The position numbers and the translations under genes are program-made. Under the pieces are notes generated by a model. That model was not told the origin of the DNA. It made no database searches and saw only the letters and a list, made by a program, of their open reading frames with translations. From NCBI RefSeq assembly GCF_900215515.1, contig NZ_OBEI01000012.1, positions 1 through 57,675 of the forward strand: DNA of 57,675 nucleotides, written 5' to 3'. This DNA comes from Persephonella hydrogeniphila. Its GTDB lineage: Bacteria > Aquificota > Aquificia > Aquificales > Hydrogenothermaceae. Numbering within the stretch: position 1 is the first letter of the stretch; each line of letters starts with the position of its first letter. Below, one piece after another: positions 20,043-30,094 of this stretch.

Positions 20043-21233
20043 ATGGCGAGAGAGAAATTTGAGAGGAAGAAGGAGCACGTAAACGTAGGGACAATAGGTC
20101 ACGTAGACCACGGTAAGACAACATTAACGGCAGCGATTACATACGTATTATCAAAGAAAGGGCTTGCGCAGTTTATAGGATACGGGGATATAGACAAGGC
20201 ACCAGAGGAGAGAGACAGAGGAATCACAATTAACATCACACACGTAGAGTACGAGACAGAGAAGAGACACTATGCCCACGTAGACTGTCCAGGGCACGCA
20301 GACTACATCAAGAACATGATAACAGGTGCTGCCCAGATGGACGGAGCGATATTAGTGGTATCAGCGGCAGACGGTCCAATGCCACAGACAAGGGAGCACG
20401 TACTTTTAGCGAGACAGGTTAACGTGCCATACATAGTAGTATTTTTAAATAAATGCGATATGGTAGACGATGAGGAGCTTTTAGAGCTTGTAGAGCTTGA
20501 AGTAAGGGAGCTATTAAACAAGTACGAATTTCCAGGGGACGACGTACCAGTGATAAGAGGGTCAGCTCTTGGGGCATTAAACGACGAGGAGAAATGGGTT
20601 AAGTCCATAGAAGAGCTGTTAGATGCGATGGACAACTACATACCAACACCAGAGAGGGCGACAGACAAACCATTCCTGATGGCAATAGAGGACGTATTTA
20701 CTATATCAGGAAGGGGTACAGTAGTAACAGGGAGAGTAGAGAGAGGAACACTGAAAGTAGGGGATGAAGTAGAGATAGTAGGGCTGTCAGACGAGATAAG
20801 GAAGACAGTAGTAACAGGTATAGAGATGTTCAGGAAGACATTAGACGAGGCAGTGGCAGGGGACAACGTAGGAGTACTGCTAAGGGGAATAGGAAAGGAC
20901 GAAGTAGAGAGGGGACAGGTATTGGCGGCGCCAGGTACAATAACACCACACAAGAAATTCAAGGCACAGGTATATATACTTTCTAAGGAAGAAGGAGGAA
21001 GGCACACACCATTTTTCCTTGGATACAGGCCACAGTTTTACATCAGGACAGCAGATATAACAGGTACTGTAGTAGAGCTGCCAGAAGGGCAGGAGATGGT
21101 AATGCCAGGGGACAATGTAGAGTTAACAGTAGAGTTAATGGAGCCGGTAGCTATAGAGGAGCAGATGAGATTTGCTATCAGGGAAGGTGGTAGAACTGTC
21201 GGTGCCGGTGTTGTTACTAAAATAATTGAGTAA
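20043..21233 (+). CDS. tuf: Elongation factor Tu, copy 2
   Basis: This second 396-residue EF-Tu has the same protein sequence as copy 1. At DNA level it differs from 2764-3954 only at 20168, 20279 and 20924, all silent. Identity starts at the GGAGG of the ribosome binding site (20027) and stops at the TAA, so the flanks are unrelated. This is the str-operon copy, followed by rpsJ after 14 bases. Such homogeneity is expected from gene conversion. The last 17 or so codons use GGT, GTT and ACT, unlike the rest of the gene. Confidence 0.98.
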   Translation: MAREKFERKKEHVNVGTIGHVDHGKTTLTAAITYVLSKKGLAQFIGYGDIDKAPEERDRGITINITHVEYETEKRHYAHVDCPGHADYIKNMITGAAQMDGAILVVSAADGPMPQTREHVLLARQVNVPYIVVFLNKCDMVDDEELLELVELEVRELLNKYEFPGDDVPVIRGSALGALNDEEKWVKSIEELLDAMDNYIPTPERATDKPFLMAIEDVFTISGRGTVVTGRVERGTLKVGDEVEIVGLSDEIRKTVVTGIEMFRKTLDEAVAGDNVGVLLRGIGKDEVERGQVLAAPGTITPHKKFKAQVYILSKEEGGRHTPFFLGYRPQFYIRTADITGTVVELPEGQEMVMPGDNVELTVELMEPVAIEEQMRFAIREGGRTVGAGVVTKIIE

Positions 21234-21247
21234 GAGGGAAGTGAAAG

Positions 21248-21556
21248 ATGCAGGAGAAGATAAGAATAAAGCTAAAGGCTTTTGATCATAAAGTTTTAGA
21301 CCAATCTGTGAAACAAATAATAGATACAGTTAAAAGAAGTGGTGGGGTTATAAAAGGCCCCATTCCTCTTCCCACCCAGAGAAAAATATGGTGTGTACAC
21401 AGATCACCCCACAAATTTGAACAGTCAAGGGAACATTTTGAGATGAGAATTCATAAAAGACTTATAGATATAGAGAATGCAACACCTCAAACAATAGAAG
21501 CTTTAATGGACATCAGCCTGCCTGCAGGTGTTGATGTAGAAATAAAATTAAGCTAA
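21248..21556 (+). CDS. rpsJ: 30S ribosomal protein S10
   Basis: This 102-residue protein starts with the typical [15 protein letters not shown] and contains GPIPLPTQR, the loop reaching into the 30S head. In other bacteria S10 also acts as NusE in antitermination with NusB. It opens the S10 group and follows tuf by 14 bases, so the str and S10 operons are fused here. No L4-type leader is visible before it. Confidence 0.98.
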   Translation: MQEKIRIKLKAFDHKVLDQSVKQIIDTVKRSGGVIKGPIPLPTQRKIWCVHRSPHKFEQSREHFEMRIHKRLIDIENATPQTIEALMDISLPAGVDVEIKLS

Positions 21557-21568
21557 GGAGTGAGTAAA

Positions 21569-22252
21569 ATGCCAAAGGGCATAATCGGTAAGAAGATAGG
21601 TATGACAAGGGTTTTTGTTGAAGATAAAGCGATTCCGGTAACGGTAATACAGGTAGAACCTAACTATGTTGTAAATATAAGAACACCAGAAAAAGATGGT
21701 TACTCAGCTGTTGTACTTGGATCAGGTACAAAAAAAGAAAAAAGAACACCAAAACCTATGAAAGCTATTTTTGAGAAAGCCGGAGTTAAACCTTTAAAAA
21801 CTCTGGCAGAGTTTCCTCTGAAAGAAGGAGAGGAAGTTCAGTTAGGACAGGAAATCAAAATTGAGGATGTATTTGAAAAAGGAGATCTGGTTGATATTAC
21901 AGGAAAATCAAAAGGTAGAGGATTTGCTTCAGCAATGAAAAGATGGGATTTTTCAGGATTTAAAAAATCCCACGGTTCAAGATATCACAGAGCAATCGGT
22001 TCTATAGGTGCATGCTCTGATCCTGGAAGGGTATGGAAAACTAAAAGAATGCCGGGACACTACGGAAATGAGAATATAACAGTTCAGGGTCTGGAGATTG
22101 TGGATATAATTCCAGAAAAGAATGTGATACTGGTTAAAGGTTCTGTTCCAGGTCATACAAATACAATCTTGAAAATAAAAGCTTCTGTAATTGCAAACAG
22201 AAGAAAAGGCAAAAGAAAGTTAGAAAGAGCAAAAGCAGCTTATGCTTCTTAA
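21569..22252 (+). CDS. rplC: 50S ribosomal protein L3
   Basis: This 227-residue protein has the L3 features KGIIGKKIGMTRVF at the N-terminus, KGRGFASAMKRW, and the loop around GSIGACSDPGRVWKTKRMPGHYG that reaches the peptidyl transferase centre. I start it at the ATG at 21569, eight bases after AAGGAG; an in-frame GTG at 21560 overlaps that site. It initiates 50S assembly with L24. Confidence 0.97.
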   Translation: MPKGIIGKKIGMTRVFVEDKAIPVTVIQVEPNYVVNIRTPEKDGYSAVVLGSGTKKEKRTPKPMKAIFEKAGVKPLKTLAEFPLKEGEEVQLGQEIKIEDVFEKGDLVDITGKSKGRGFASAMKRWDFSGFKKSHGSRYHRAIGSIGACSDPGRVWKTKRMPGHYGNENITVQGLEIVDIIPEKNVILVKGSVPGHTNTILKIKASVIANRRKGKRKLERAKAAYAS

Positions 22253-22274
22253 AAATCAGAAAGAGGTGGCTTAA

Positions 22275-22898
22275 ATGGAAGCTAATGTAGTTAATGTGAA
22301 AAAAGAAAATGTTGGAACGATAGAACTTAAAGATTCTATCTTTAATACAGAAGTCAAAGAACATACAGTATGGGAAGTTATCAAATGGCAGCTTGCCTCA
22401 AGGAGAGCAGGAACTGCCTCTACAAAAACAAGAGCAGAAGTAAGAGGTTCCAGAAGAAAGATACTACCACAGAAAGGGACAGGAAATGCAAGACACGGGG
22501 ATAGAAAAGCAAATATATTTGTAGGTGGTGGAGTAGCCCACGGTCCTCATCCGAGAGATTATTACTATGCTCTTCCAAAAAAAGTGAGAAAGAAAGCACT
22601 AAAAGGTGTTCTTTCAATGAAACTTAAAGATGGAGAGCTTACTGTAATAGAGGATTTTTCATTTGAAGAGCCGAAAACAAAAAAAGCAATTGAAGTCCTA
22701 AAGAACTTTGGTTTAGACCAGTCTAAAGTTTTACTCGTGCTTTCAGAAAAAGATGACAATGTGATGAAATCTTTCAGAAATATACCTAAAGCAAAAGTTC
22801 TCCTTGTAGATGGTTTAAACACTTACGACATACTAAATGCTGACCATGTTCTTGTAACAAAATCTGCAGCTGAAAAAATCAATGAGAGGTTAGGATAA
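22275..22898 (+). CDS. rplD: 50S ribosomal protein L4
   Basis: This 207-residue protein has the L4 tunnel loop with STKTRAEVRGSRRK and PQKGTGNARHG (about 49-75) and the C-terminal globular domain. L4 lines the exit tunnel. In E. coli it also regulates the S10 operon; no matching leader is evident here. Its stop overlaps the rplW start as TAATG. Confidence 0.97.
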   Translation: MEANVVNVKKENVGTIELKDSIFNTEVKEHTVWEVIKWQLASRRAGTASTKTRAEVRGSRRKILPQKGTGNARHGDRKANIFVGGGVAHGPHPRDYYYALPKKVRKKALKGVLSMKLKDGELTVIEDFSFEEPKTKKAIEVLKNFGLDQSKVLLVLSEKDDNVMKSFRNIPKAKVLLVDGLNTYDILNADHVLVTKSAAEKINERLG

Positions 22899-23197
22899 TG
22901 AGTGTAAAAACACCTTACGATATACTAATCCGTCCTGTTCTAACAGAAAAAGCTGTCAATCTTAATGAAAAGGAAAACAAGCTGGTTTTCGAAGTTGCTA
23001 TGGACGCAAATAAGATAGAGATAAAAAAAGCTGTTGAAGAGATATTTGGTGTAAAAGTAAAAGAAGTAAGAACGATGATAGTAAAACCAAAACAAAAAAG
23101 AGTAGGTTTCGGAAAACCAGGATATACAAAGAAATGGAAAAAAGCGATAGTAAGAATAGAATCTGAAAAACCAATAAATATAGCAGAATTAATATAG
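22898..23197 (+). CDS. rplW: 50S ribosomal protein L23
   Basis: This 99-residue protein begins PYDILIRPVLTEKA and contains FEVAMDANKIEIKKAVEEIFGVKV, the standard L23 core. L23 sits at the tunnel exit and docks trigger factor and SRP. It is translationally coupled to rplD through a TAATG overlap and precedes rplB by 12 bases. Confidence 0.97.
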   Translation: MSVKTPYDILIRPVLTEKAVNLNEKENKLVFEVAMDANKIEIKKAVEEIFGVKVKEVRTMIVKPKQKRVGFGKPGYTKKWKKAIVRIESEKPINIAELI

Positions 23198-23209
23198 AGG
23201 TGAAATAAG

Positions 23210-24034
23210 ATGGGTGTTAGAAAACTAAAACCTGTTACAAACGGAACAAGGCATGCAATACTGTATGACTTTTCTGAGATAACAAAAAAAGAACCAGAGA
23301 AATCTCTTGTTGAGCCTCTGGTAAAAAAGGCCGGAAGAAATAATCAAGGAAGGATTACAGTAAGACATAAAGGTGGAGGTCACAAGAGAAAATACAGAAT
23401 AATAGATTTTAAAAGGGACAAATGGGACGTTCCTGCAAAAGTAGCTGCTATTGAGTATGATCCTAACAGATCTGCAAGAATAGCACTTCTCCATTATGCC
23501 GATGGAGAAAAAAGGTACATCATATGGCCTGAAGGACTGAAAGTAGGAGATACAGTAGTGGCAGGTCCCAACGCAGAAATAAAAGTAGGAAATGCTTTGC
23601 CACTTGAAAATATTCCTGTAGGTACATTTATACACAATATAGAGCTTACTCCAGGAAAAGGTGGTCAGCTTGCAAGGGCAGCAGGTATGTCAGCCCAGAT
23701 TCTTGGAAGACAGGGAGATTATGTACAGGTAAGATTACCTTCCGGTGAAATCAGACTTATACACAAAAAATGTATGGCTACAGTTGGTGTTGTAGGTCTC
23801 GCAGAGCATGAACTTATAAAGTTAGGTAAAGCCGGAAGAGCAAGATGGCTTGGAATTAGACCTACTGTCAGAGGAACAGCTATGAATCCTGTAGATCACC
23901 CCCATGGTGGTGGTGAAGGAAAAACTTTTGGTAAACATCCAGTTTCTCCTTGGGGACAACCAACAAAGGGATACAAAACAAGACGTGGTGCTAAATACTC
24001 TGATAAATTCATCATCAAACGTAGAGGTAAATAA
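23210..24034 (+). CDS. rplB: 50S ribosomal protein L2
   Basis: This 274-residue protein has [18 protein letters not shown] near the N-terminus and [13 protein letters not shown] (225-237), including the histidine cluster near the peptidyl transferase centre. L2 is needed for subunit joining and peptide bond formation. rpsS begins two bases after the stop. Confidence 0.98.
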   Translation: MGVRKLKPVTNGTRHAILYDFSEITKKEPEKSLVEPLVKKAGRNNQGRITVRHKGGGHKRKYRIIDFKRDKWDVPAKVAAIEYDPNRSARIALLHYADGEKRYIIWPEGLKVGDTVVAGPNAEIKVGNALPLENIPVGTFIHNIELTPGKGGQLARAAGMSAQILGRQGDYVQVRLPSGEIRLIHKKCMATVGVVGLAEHELIKLGKAGRARWLGIRPTVRGTAMNPVDHPHGGGEGKTFGKHPVSPWGQPTKGYKTRRGAKYSDKFIIKRRGK

Positions 24035-24036
24035 AG

Positions 24037-24336
24037 ATGGGATACAAAGGTAAGTGGAACGAAAGAAATAAAAATCCATACGTAAATGAAAAGATACTCA
24101 AAAAAATCAGAAAAATGAATGAAACTGGAGAAAGAAAAATAATAAAAGTGTGGGACAGAGCCTGCACAATAACTGAAGAGATGGTAGGTCATACAATAGC
24201 AGTTTATAACGGGATGAAATTTATACCTGTTTATATCCAGCCTGAGATGGTTGGTCACAAGTTAGGAGAATTTTCTCTTACAAGAACATTTAGAGGACAC
24301 CCAGACAAATCTGCGAAAGCAGTCAAGAAAAAATAA
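24037..24336 (+). CDS. rpsS: 30S ribosomal protein S19
   Basis: This 99-residue protein has [20 protein letters not shown] and [15 protein letters not shown], typical of S19. It binds 16S rRNA with S13 in the 30S head. The tail is a few residues longer than in E. coli. It is tightly spaced between rplB and rplV. Confidence 0.97.
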   Translation: MGYKGKWNERNKNPYVNEKILKKIRKMNETGERKIIKVWDRACTITEEMVGHTIAVYNGMKFIPVYIQPEMVGHKLGEFSLTRTFRGHPDKSAKAVKKK

Positions 24337-24349
24337 GAGGTGAAAGAAG

Positions 24350-24703
24350 ATGGCTGAAGCTACAAAAAATCTTGAAGCAAGAGCTGTTTTAAGATATGCG
24401 AGAACATCACCTACAAAAGCAAGACAGGTGATAAATCAGATTAGAGGAAAAGATGTAGGGGTTGCCCTTGCACTTCTGCATGGAATGAATAAAAGAGCTG
24501 CAAGAATTGTAGAAAAACTGCTTAAAAGTGCTATAGCCAACGCTGAGATGAAAGATATGGATATAGACAATCTATACATTAAAGAGATAAGAGCAGAAGA
24601 TGGTCCTATACTTAAAAGATACATGCCAAGGGCATACGGAAGAGCCACACCTAAAAAAAGAAGATTTTCTCATATTTTTATAACTTTAGCTGAAAGGCAG
24701 TAA
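24350..24703 (+). CDS. rplV: 50S ribosomal protein L22
   Basis: This 117-residue protein has RYARTSPTKARQVINQIRGK near the N-terminus and the C-terminal hairpin with PRAYGRATPKKRRFSH that lines the exit tunnel. Macrolide resistance changes map to this hairpin in other bacteria; nothing unusual is seen. Confidence 0.97.
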   Translation: MAEATKNLEARAVLRYARTSPTKARQVINQIRGKDVGVALALLHGMNKRAARIVEKLLKSAIANAEMKDMDIDNLYIKEIRAEDGPILKRYMPRAYGRATPKKRRFSHIFITLAERQ

Positions 24704-24715
24704 GGAGGAATAAAA

Positions 24716-25399
24716 GTGGGTCAGAAAGTACATCCAACAGGATTTAGATTAGGATTAACAACAGACTGGAAATCAAAATGGTTTGCAGATAAGAAAAGAT
24801 ACGGGAAAATACTCCACGAAGACATTAAAATCAGAAAATTTATTGAAGAAAAGTACAAGCAGGCAGGAATAGCTGATGTTGTTATCGAAAGGCTCGGAGA
24901 AAAGATCAGAGTAAAAATACTTGCTTCAAAGCCGGGAATTGTTATCGGTAGAAAAGGTGCTGAGGTTGAAGAGCTCAATAAGATACTACTTGCCCTTACA
25001 GATGCAAAGGAAGTCCTTGTGAATGTTGATGAAGTAAAAAGACCTGAACTTAACGCAAAGCTTGTTGCTGAAGATATAGCTCTTCAGCTTGAAAGAAGGG
25101 TCTCCCATAGAAGAGCAATGAAGAGAGCTATAGACAACGCAATGAAAGCAGGTGCAAAAGGAATAAAAGTTCAGGTTGGTGGAAGAATAGGTGGAGTTGA
25201 TCTTGCAAGAAAGGAATGGTTTATGGCAGGCAGAATGCCTCTCCAGACATTAAGGGCTGAGATAGATTACGGAACAGCAAGAGCTTCTACAAAATACGGA
25301 ATTTTAGGGATAAAAGTGTGGATTTATAAGGGAGATAAACTTGCCGAGCAGAAAGAAGAGGTTCTGAAAAAAATAGAAGAAGAACTCCATACAGTTTAA
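24716..25399 (+). CDS. rpsC: 30S ribosomal protein S3
   Basis: This 227-residue protein begins [12 protein letters not shown] from a GTG start with GGAGG upstream. The KH domain has [10 protein letters not shown] (about 76-85), and the C-terminal domain has [18 protein letters not shown]3 lines the mRNA entry channel and has helicase-like activity with S4 and S5. No plausible ATG start exists nearby. Confidence 0.97.
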   Translation: MGQKVHPTGFRLGLTTDWKSKWFADKKRYGKILHEDIKIRKFIEEKYKQAGIADVVIERLGEKIRVKILASKPGIVIGRKGAEVEELNKILLALTDAKEVLVNVDEVKRPELNAKLVAEDIALQLERRVSHRRAMKRAIDNAMKAGAKGIKVQVGGRIGGVDLARKEWFMAGRMPLQTLRAEIDYGTARASTKYGILGIKVWIYKGDKLAEQKEEVLKKIEEELHTV

Positions 25400-25420
25400 T
25401 AAAATCAGGAGGAAAAATAG

Positions 25421-25837
25421 ATGTCACTTTTACAACCTAAAAAGATAAAATGGAGAAGACAACATAGAGGAAGAATGAAAGGCAAGGCAAACAGAAGAAA
25501 TTTTGTTGCCTTTGGGGAGTACGGTCTTCAGGCACTTGAACCCTGTTGGATGACGTCAAGACAGATAGAAGCAGCACGTATTGCTATTGTAAGGGAAGCA
25601 AAAAAAGGAGCAAAGGTATGGATAAGAGTTTTCCCTCATAAGCCGGTTACAAGAAAGCCTGCAGAAACAAGAATGGGAAAAGGAAAAGGTGATCTTGACC
25701 ACTTTGTTGCTGTTGTTAAGCCGGGACATATACTCTTCGAACTTGCAGGTGTTCCTGAAGAGGTTGCTGCAGAAGCCTTTAGAAAGGCAGGACATAAGCT
25801 TCCAATAAAAACAAGACTTGTAAAAGCGAGGTCGTAA
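25421..25837 (+). CDS. rplP: 50S ribosomal protein L16
   Basis: This 138-residue protein has [16 protein letters not shown] and the conserved [21 protein letters not shown] that contacts tRNA near the A site. It is 1 base from rpmC, implying coupled translation. Confidence 0.97.
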   Translation: MSLLQPKKIKWRRQHRGRMKGKANRRNFVAFGEYGLQALEPCWMTSRQIEAARIAIVREAKKGAKVWIRVFPHKPVTRKPAETRMGKGKGDLDHFVAVVKPGHILFELAGVPEEVAAEAFRKAGHKLPIKTRLVKARS

Positions 25838-25838
25838 A

Positions 25839-26048
25839 ATGAAGGCAGAAGAACTCAGAAAATTAACTGATGATGAACTAAAAGAAAAAGTTGTTGAACT
25901 TAAGAAAAAATTAATGAACTTAAGATTTCAGAATGCTGTCGGTGGACTCGAAAAACCATCAGAAATAAGACAGACAAAAAGAGATATAGCAAGAATTTTA
26001 ACAATCTTAAGAGAAAGAGAGTTACAAGCCCAGAGTGGAGGTAAATAA
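25839..26048 (+). CDS. rpmC: 50S ribosomal protein L29
   Basis: This 69-residue two-helix protein has the L29 signature [22 protein letters not shown] and [14 protein letters not shown]29 sits beside L23 at the tunnel exit. Its stop overlaps the rpsQ start (TAATG). Confidence 0.96.
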   Translation: MKAEELRKLTDDELKEKVVELKKKLMNLRFQNAVGGLEKPSEIRQTKRDIARILTILRERELQAQSGGK

Positions 26049-26305
26049 TGGCGGTTAAATCAGGAAGAAAGGAGTTTGTAGGGAAGGTTGTTTCAGATAA
26101 AATGGATAAAACTGTTGTGGTTGCAGTAGAAAGACAGCTGCCACATCCCCTTTACGGAAAAAGAATTAAAAAAACATCAAAGTTCTATGCCCACGATCCT
26201 GAAAATAAATGTAAAACAGGAGATATTGTAAGAATAAGAGAATCAAGACCGATCTCAAAATTAAAAAAATGGGTTGTGGTTGAGATAATCTCACAACAGC
26301 CTTGA
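26048..26305 (+). CDS. rpsQ: 30S ribosomal protein S17
   Basis: This 85-residue OB-fold protein has [18 protein letters not shown] and [23 protein letters not shown], standard for S17. It is an early assembly protein of the 30S body. It closes the S10 group; an 88-base gap with a hairpin follows before rplN. Confidence 0.97.
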   Translation: MAVKSGRKEFVGKVVSDKMDKTVVVAVERQLPHPLYGKRIKKTSKFYAHDPENKCKTGDIVRIRESRPISKLKKWVVVEIISQQP

Positions 26306-26344
26306 TTTTATTTGTTGGAAATATTAAAATATTATTTTGTCTTT

Positions 26345-26360
26345 CCGCCTATTCAGGCGG
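26345..26360. promoter_or_regulatory. GC-rich hairpin in the rpsQ-rplN gap
   Basis: CCGCCT (26345-26350) pairs with AGGCGG (26355-26360) around ATTC, in an otherwise AT-rich 88-base gap. There is no T run, so it is not a simple terminator. It may be an RNA processing, pausing or translational control site at the S10/spc border. Confidence 0.45.
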
Positions 26361-26393
26361 GGAGAATCCCATTTTAGAAAGAGGTGTTAGGAA

Positions 26394-26774
26394 ATGATAA
26401 GAAGAGGAACATACCTGAATACTGCTGATAATTCTGGAGCTAAAAAAGTTCAGTGTATAGGTATACCGAAAAAGGTAAACTTTGGAAAGCAGACGGATTT
26501 TGCTACACTGGGAGATGTTATAACTGTAACTGTTAAAGATGCAATACCAAATGGAACAGCAAAAAAAGGAAAGGTTTATAAGGCAGTAGTAGTAAGAACG
26601 GCTAAAGAAGTTGGAAGACCGGACGGAAGTTATATAAAGTTTGATGATAATGCTGTTGTTCTCCTTAATAATAACCTTGAGCCTTTAGGGACGCGTATTT
26701 TAGGTCCGGTAGCAAGGGAGATCAGAGCAAAAGGATTTTACAGAATAGTTTCTTTGGCACCGGAGGTAATATAA
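26394..26774 (+). CDS. rplN: 50S ribosomal protein L14
   Basis: This 126-residue beta-barrel protein has [16 protein letters not shown] at the N-terminus and the [26 protein letters not shown] segment, split here by normal variation. The C-terminus has [14 protein letters not shown]14 forms intersubunit bridges. The ribosome binding site is a modest GAGGTG. It opens the spc group. Confidence 0.97.
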   Translation: MIRRGTYLNTADNSGAKKVQCIGIPKKVNFGKQTDFATLGDVITVTVKDAIPNGTAKKGKVYKAVVVRTAKEVGRPDGSYIKFDDNAVVLLNNNLEPLGTRILGPVAREIRAKGFYRIVSLAPEVI

Positions 26775-26777
26775 AAG

Positions 26778-27143
26778 ATGGTTAAAACAAAATTAAAAAA
26801 AGGTGATACTGTTATTGTTATAGCAGGTAAAGAAAAAGGAAAAACCGGAAAAATAAAACAGATCTTAAGAAGCAATGATCCTAATAAAGTTAGAGTCGTT
26901 ATAGAAGGTGTAAATATAGGTAAAAAGCATCTTAAACATATTGAGGGTGTACAGGAAGGCGGAATTGTAGAAATAGAAAGACCTATCCATATATCCAATG
27001 TTATGTATTACGACGAAAAATCAGGTCAAAGGGTTAAAATCGGAATAAGAATAAAAGAAGAAGAGAATAAAGTAATAAAAGAAAGATTTAACAGGAAAAC
27101 AGGTGAAACTATAGATGTAATATGGGAAAAAGAAAAAAAGTAA
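26778..27143 (+). CDS. rplX: 50S ribosomal protein L24
   Basis: This 121-residue protein has an N-terminal KOW motif (KKGDTVIVIAGKEKGKTGKI, 7-26) and the KKHLKH segment. L24 is an assembly initiator of the 50S subunit. The charged C-terminal tail is somewhat longer than in E. coli. It starts three bases after rplN. Confidence 0.97.
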   Translation: MVKTKLKKGDTVIVIAGKEKGKTGKIKQILRSNDPNKVRVVIEGVNIGKKHLKHIEGVQEGGIVEIERPIHISNVMYYDEKSGQRVKIGIRIKEEENKVIKERFNRKTGETIDVIWEKEKK

Positions 27144-27156
27144 GAGGTAAAAGATA

Positions 27157-27717
27157 ATGGCAGTTGCAGAGAGATATATACCTAGACTTAGGAAAAAATA
27201 TGAAGAAGAAGTGGCTCCAAAACTAATGGAAAGATTTGGCTACAAATCTCCTATGCAGATACCAAGAATTAAAAAGATTGTGGTAAATATGGGAGTAGGA
27301 GAAGCTGTTCAGGATATTAAACAGCTTGATAGAGCTGTAGAAGATCTTATGGCGATAACAGGTCAGAGACCTGAAATCAGAAGAGCAAAAAAATCAGAAG
27401 CTGGATTCAAATTAAGAAGAGGTCTTCCGGTAGGGGCAAGAGTTACGCTGAGAAAGGAAAGAATGTGGGACTTTCTTGATAAACTTATCTCCGTTGCACT
27501 CCCAAGGGTTAGAGATTTTAGAGGTTTAAACCCAAATTCTTTTGATGGAAGAGGAAACTATGCATTTGGTATTGCTGAACAGATTATATTCCCTGAAATA
27601 GATTATGACAAAGTAGACAGAATAAGAGGGATGGACATAATTATAGAGACGTCAGCTGAAACTGATGAAGAAGCAAAGTACCTTCTTGCTTTACTTGGAC
27701 TGCCAATAAGAGGATAA
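27157..27717 (+). CDS. rplE: 50S ribosomal protein L5
   Basis: This 186-residue protein has [34 protein letters not shown] and [19 protein letters not shown], all typical of L5. It binds 5S rRNA and touches P-site tRNA in the central protuberance. rpsN follows after 16 bases. Confidence 0.98.
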   Translation: MAVAERYIPRLRKKYEEEVAPKLMERFGYKSPMQIPRIKKIVVNMGVGEAVQDIKQLDRAVEDLMAITGQRPEIRRAKKSEAGFKLRRGLPVGARVTLRKERMWDFLDKLISVALPRVRDFRGLNPNSFDGRGNYAFGIAEQIIFPEIDYDKVDRIRGMDIIIETSAETDEEAKYLLALLGLPIRG

Positions 27718-27733
27718 CAGGAGGAAATAAAAA

Positions 27734-27922
27734 ATGGCACGTAAATGCTTGATAGCAAAATCATTTCTAAAAGAACCTAAATACAAAACAAGAAAACACG
27801 CCAGATGCCCTATATGTGGAAGACCAAGAGGATATTTAAGACAGTTTAATATGTGCAGAATATGTTTTAGAGAAAGAGCTCTCAGAGGAGAAATCCCTGG
27901 AGTTAAAAAAGCGAGCTGGTAA
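27734..27922 (+). CDS. rpsN: 30S ribosomal protein S14, zinc-binding type
   Basis: This 62-residue S14 is the short type Z form, with zinc ligands C25, C28, C41 and C44 in CPICG and CRICF. The C-terminus ends in the usual GVKKASW. The zinc-free long form found in E. coli is not in this window. It follows rplE and precedes rpsH, the standard spc order. Confidence 0.97.
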   Translation: MARKCLIAKSFLKEPKYKTRKHARCPICGRPRGYLRQFNMCRICFRERALRGEIPGVKKASW

Positions 27923-27936
27923 GGAGGCAAATAAAA

Positions 27937-28347
27937 ATGATAGTTGACCCAATTGCAGATATGTTGGCAAGAATAAACAATGCAATAAAAGCAAGAAAAA
28001 GTGAAGTTTACGTCCCTCACTCAAAAATTAAAGAAAGAATAGCAGAGATATTAAAAAGAGAAGGATATATAGAAGATTACACAGTTTCAGAAGAAAATAA
28101 AAAAGGATATCAAGGAACTTTAATAATCAAACTGAAGTATCTCGGACCAAGGAATACAAAACCTGTTATACAGGGACTGAAGAGGGTTTCTAAACCCGGT
28201 TTAAGAAAATATGTAGATGTAAAAAATATTCCCTATGTGAGAAAAGGTCTCGGAATAGCAATTCTTTCAACAAACAAAGGAATAATAACAGATGCAGAAG
28301 CAAGAAAGGAAAGGGTAGGCGGAGAAGTTCTCTGCTACATCTGGTAA
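27937..28347 (+). CDS. rpsH: 30S ribosomal protein S8
   Basis: This 136-residue protein starts [13 protein letters not shown] and ends with the S8 signature [31 protein letters not shown] (two pieces). S8 binds the central domain of 16S rRNA; in E. coli it represses the spc operon by binding near rplE. No equivalent mRNA site was identified by eye. Confidence 0.97.
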   Translation: MIVDPIADMLARINNAIKARKSEVYVPHSKIKERIAEILKREGYIEDYTVSEENKKGYQGTLIIKLKYLGPRNTKPVIQGLKRVSKPGLRKYVDVKNIPYVRKGLGIAILSTNKGIITDAEARKERVGGEVLCYIW

Positions 28348-28368
28348 TTAAAAAAGGAGGCATTATAA

Positions 28369-28911
28369 ATGTCAAGGATTGGTAAAAAACCTATTGATAT
28401 ACCTAATGGAGTACAGGTAACGGTAGATAATAACAACCATGTAACTGTTAAAGGACCTAAGGGACAGCTTGAAGGAGATTTTAACCCCCAGCTGAATATT
28501 AAAGTTGAAGATAATCAGATAAAAATTGAAAGACCTAATGATTCAGCTTTTATGAGAGCAATCCACGGGACAACGAGAGCCTTAATCGCAAATATGGTAA
28601 AGGGAGTGACAGAAGGATTCACAGTAGAGTTAGAGATTGTAGGTATTGGATATAGAGCTGCAATGAAAGGGAAAACCCTCGAGCTTCAGCTTGGATATTC
28701 CCATCCTGTGATTTATGAGCCTCCAGAAGGAATACAGATTGCAGTAGAAGGAAACATAATAAAGGTTTCTGGAATAGACAAACAGAAAGTAGGGCAGGTT
28801 GCAGCAGAGATAAGAGACTTTAGAAAACCTGATCCTTACAAAGGTAAAGGAATAAGGTACAAAGGAGAAGTTCTTAAACTTAAACCGGGTAAATCAGTAG
28901 GTAAAAAATAA
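28369..28911 (+). CDS. rplF: 50S ribosomal protein L6
   Basis: This 180-residue protein has two repeated L6 domains; the second has the signature [15 protein letters not shown] near residue 155. L6 stabilises the sarcin-ricin loop region and the factor-binding site. A strong AAGGAGG precedes the ATG. Confidence 0.98.
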   Translation: MSRIGKKPIDIPNGVQVTVDNNNHVTVKGPKGQLEGDFNPQLNIKVEDNQIKIERPNDSAFMRAIHGTTRALIANMVKGVTEGFTVELEIVGIGYRAAMKGKTLELQLGYSHPVIYEPPEGIQIAVEGNIIKVSGIDKQKVGQVAAEIRDFRKPDPYKGKGIRYKGEVLKLKPGKSVGKK

Positions 28912-28933
28912 AATCTCTGAGAGGAGAAAGTAA

Positions 28934-29305
28934 ATGGCAGTAAAAACCAGAAGACAGAAAAGAATAATAAGACATAAAAGAATAAGAAAAAAAGTTTTTG
29001 GTACGGCAGATAGGCCGAGGATGGCATTTTTCAAAAGTCTTAATAACCTTTACGTTCAGATTATAGATGATGAAGCAGGCAAAACACTTGTCAGTGCATC
29101 TACAATAGATAAAGATTTTGTTGAAAAGTACGGAGTCAGAGGTGGAAAAAATATAGAGATGGCTAAAAAGTTAGGTGAGTTTATTGCTGAAAAGGCACTT
29201 TCAAAAGGAATTGAGAATGTAGTTTTTGACAGAGGTGGTTTTATTTACCACGGAAAGGTTAAAGCATTTGCAGAAGCAGCAAGAGAAAAAGGATTAAAAT
29301 TTTAG
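28934..29305 (+). CDS. rplR: 50S ribosomal protein L18
   Basis: This 123-residue protein has a basic N-terminus and [21 protein letters not shown], followed by [25 protein letters not shown] split over the C-terminal third. L18 carries 5S rRNA into the 50S subunit with L5. rpsE starts 15 bases later. Confidence 0.97.
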   Translation: MAVKTRRQKRIIRHKRIRKKVFGTADRPRMAFFKSLNNLYVQIIDDEAGKTLVSASTIDKDFVEKYGVRGGKNIEMAKKLGEFIAEKALSKGIENVVFDRGGFIYHGKVKAFAEAAREKGLKF

Positions 29306-29320
29306 TCAGGAGTGTAAAGT

Positions 29321-29905
29321 ATGGGAGCAAAAAGTATCGAAAGATTAATAGAAGAGAGACAAAAAATACAACCTGTTAATCCAGCTGAACTGCAGCTTGA
29401 AGAGAAGGTTGTTGAGATAAGAAGAACTACAAGGGTTGTTGAAGGTGGGAGGAGATTCTCATTTTCAACACTTGCTGTTGTTGGAGACAGAAACGGCCAT
29501 GTAGGATTTGGACACGGCAAAGCAAATGAAGTTCCTCCATCTATAGCAAAAGCTATAGCAGATGCCAAAAAACATCTGATAAAAGTTCCTCTTATTGAAG
29601 GGACTGTTCCCCATGATGTAATAGGTGAGTATGAGTCTGCTGTTGTTCTTCTTAAGCCTGCAAGAAGAGGTACAGGTGTTGTGGCAGGAGGACCTGTAAG
29701 ACCTGTTCTTGAGCTTTTAGGTGTAACAGATATACTGACAAAAATAATAAGCAGAACTACAAACCCTAATAATATAGTAAGAGCTGTTTTTGATGCTCTT
29801 CTGAAAGTAAGAGCTCCTGAAGATGTGGCTAAGATCAGAGGGGTAGATGAAGAAAAAATCAGAAAGAATTATAAAATCTACGCATCTTCTCCAATAGTTA
29901 AGTAG
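29321..29905 (+). CDS. rpsE: 30S ribosomal protein S5
   Basis: This 194-residue protein has the double-stranded RNA-binding-like domain with VVEGGRRFSFSTLAVVGD and NGHVGFGHGKANEVP, then VLLKPARRGTGVVAGG. S5 lines the mRNA entry site and affects fidelity. The N-terminal tail (about 1-25) is a little longer than in E. coli. Confidence 0.97.
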   Translation: MGAKSIERLIEERQKIQPVNPAELQLEEKVVEIRRTTRVVEGGRRFSFSTLAVVGDRNGHVGFGHGKANEVPPSIAKAIADAKKHLIKVPLIEGTVPHDVIGEYESAVVLLKPARRGTGVVAGGPVRPVLELLGVTDILTKIISRTTNPNNIVRAVFDALLKVRAPEDVAKIRGVDEEKIRKNYKIYASSPIVK

Positions 29906-29914
29906 GAGGAAAAA

Positions 29915-30094
29915 ATGAAAATAAAAGTTAAACTTGTTAGAGGACTTGCAGGAAAAAGAAAAGATCAGATACAGGCTGTAAAATCCCTCGGTTTAAAAAA
30001 GGTTAATGATGAGAGAATACTTGAAAAAAATCCAATGGTTTTAGGAAATATAAGAAAAGCACACCATCTTATTCAAGTGGAGGAAGTAGAGTAA
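29915..30094 (+). CDS. rpmD: 50S ribosomal protein L30
   Basis: This short gene encodes 59 residues with the L30 pattern: [19 protein letters not shown], then [12 protein letters not shown] and [15 protein letters not shown]. An AGGAGG site lies six bases upstream. The stop overlaps the rplO start as TAATG, in the expected rpsE-rpmD-rplO order. Confidence 0.96.
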   Translation: MKIKVKLVRGLAGKRKDQIQAVKSLGLKKVNDERILEKNPMVLGNIRKAHHLIQVEEVE

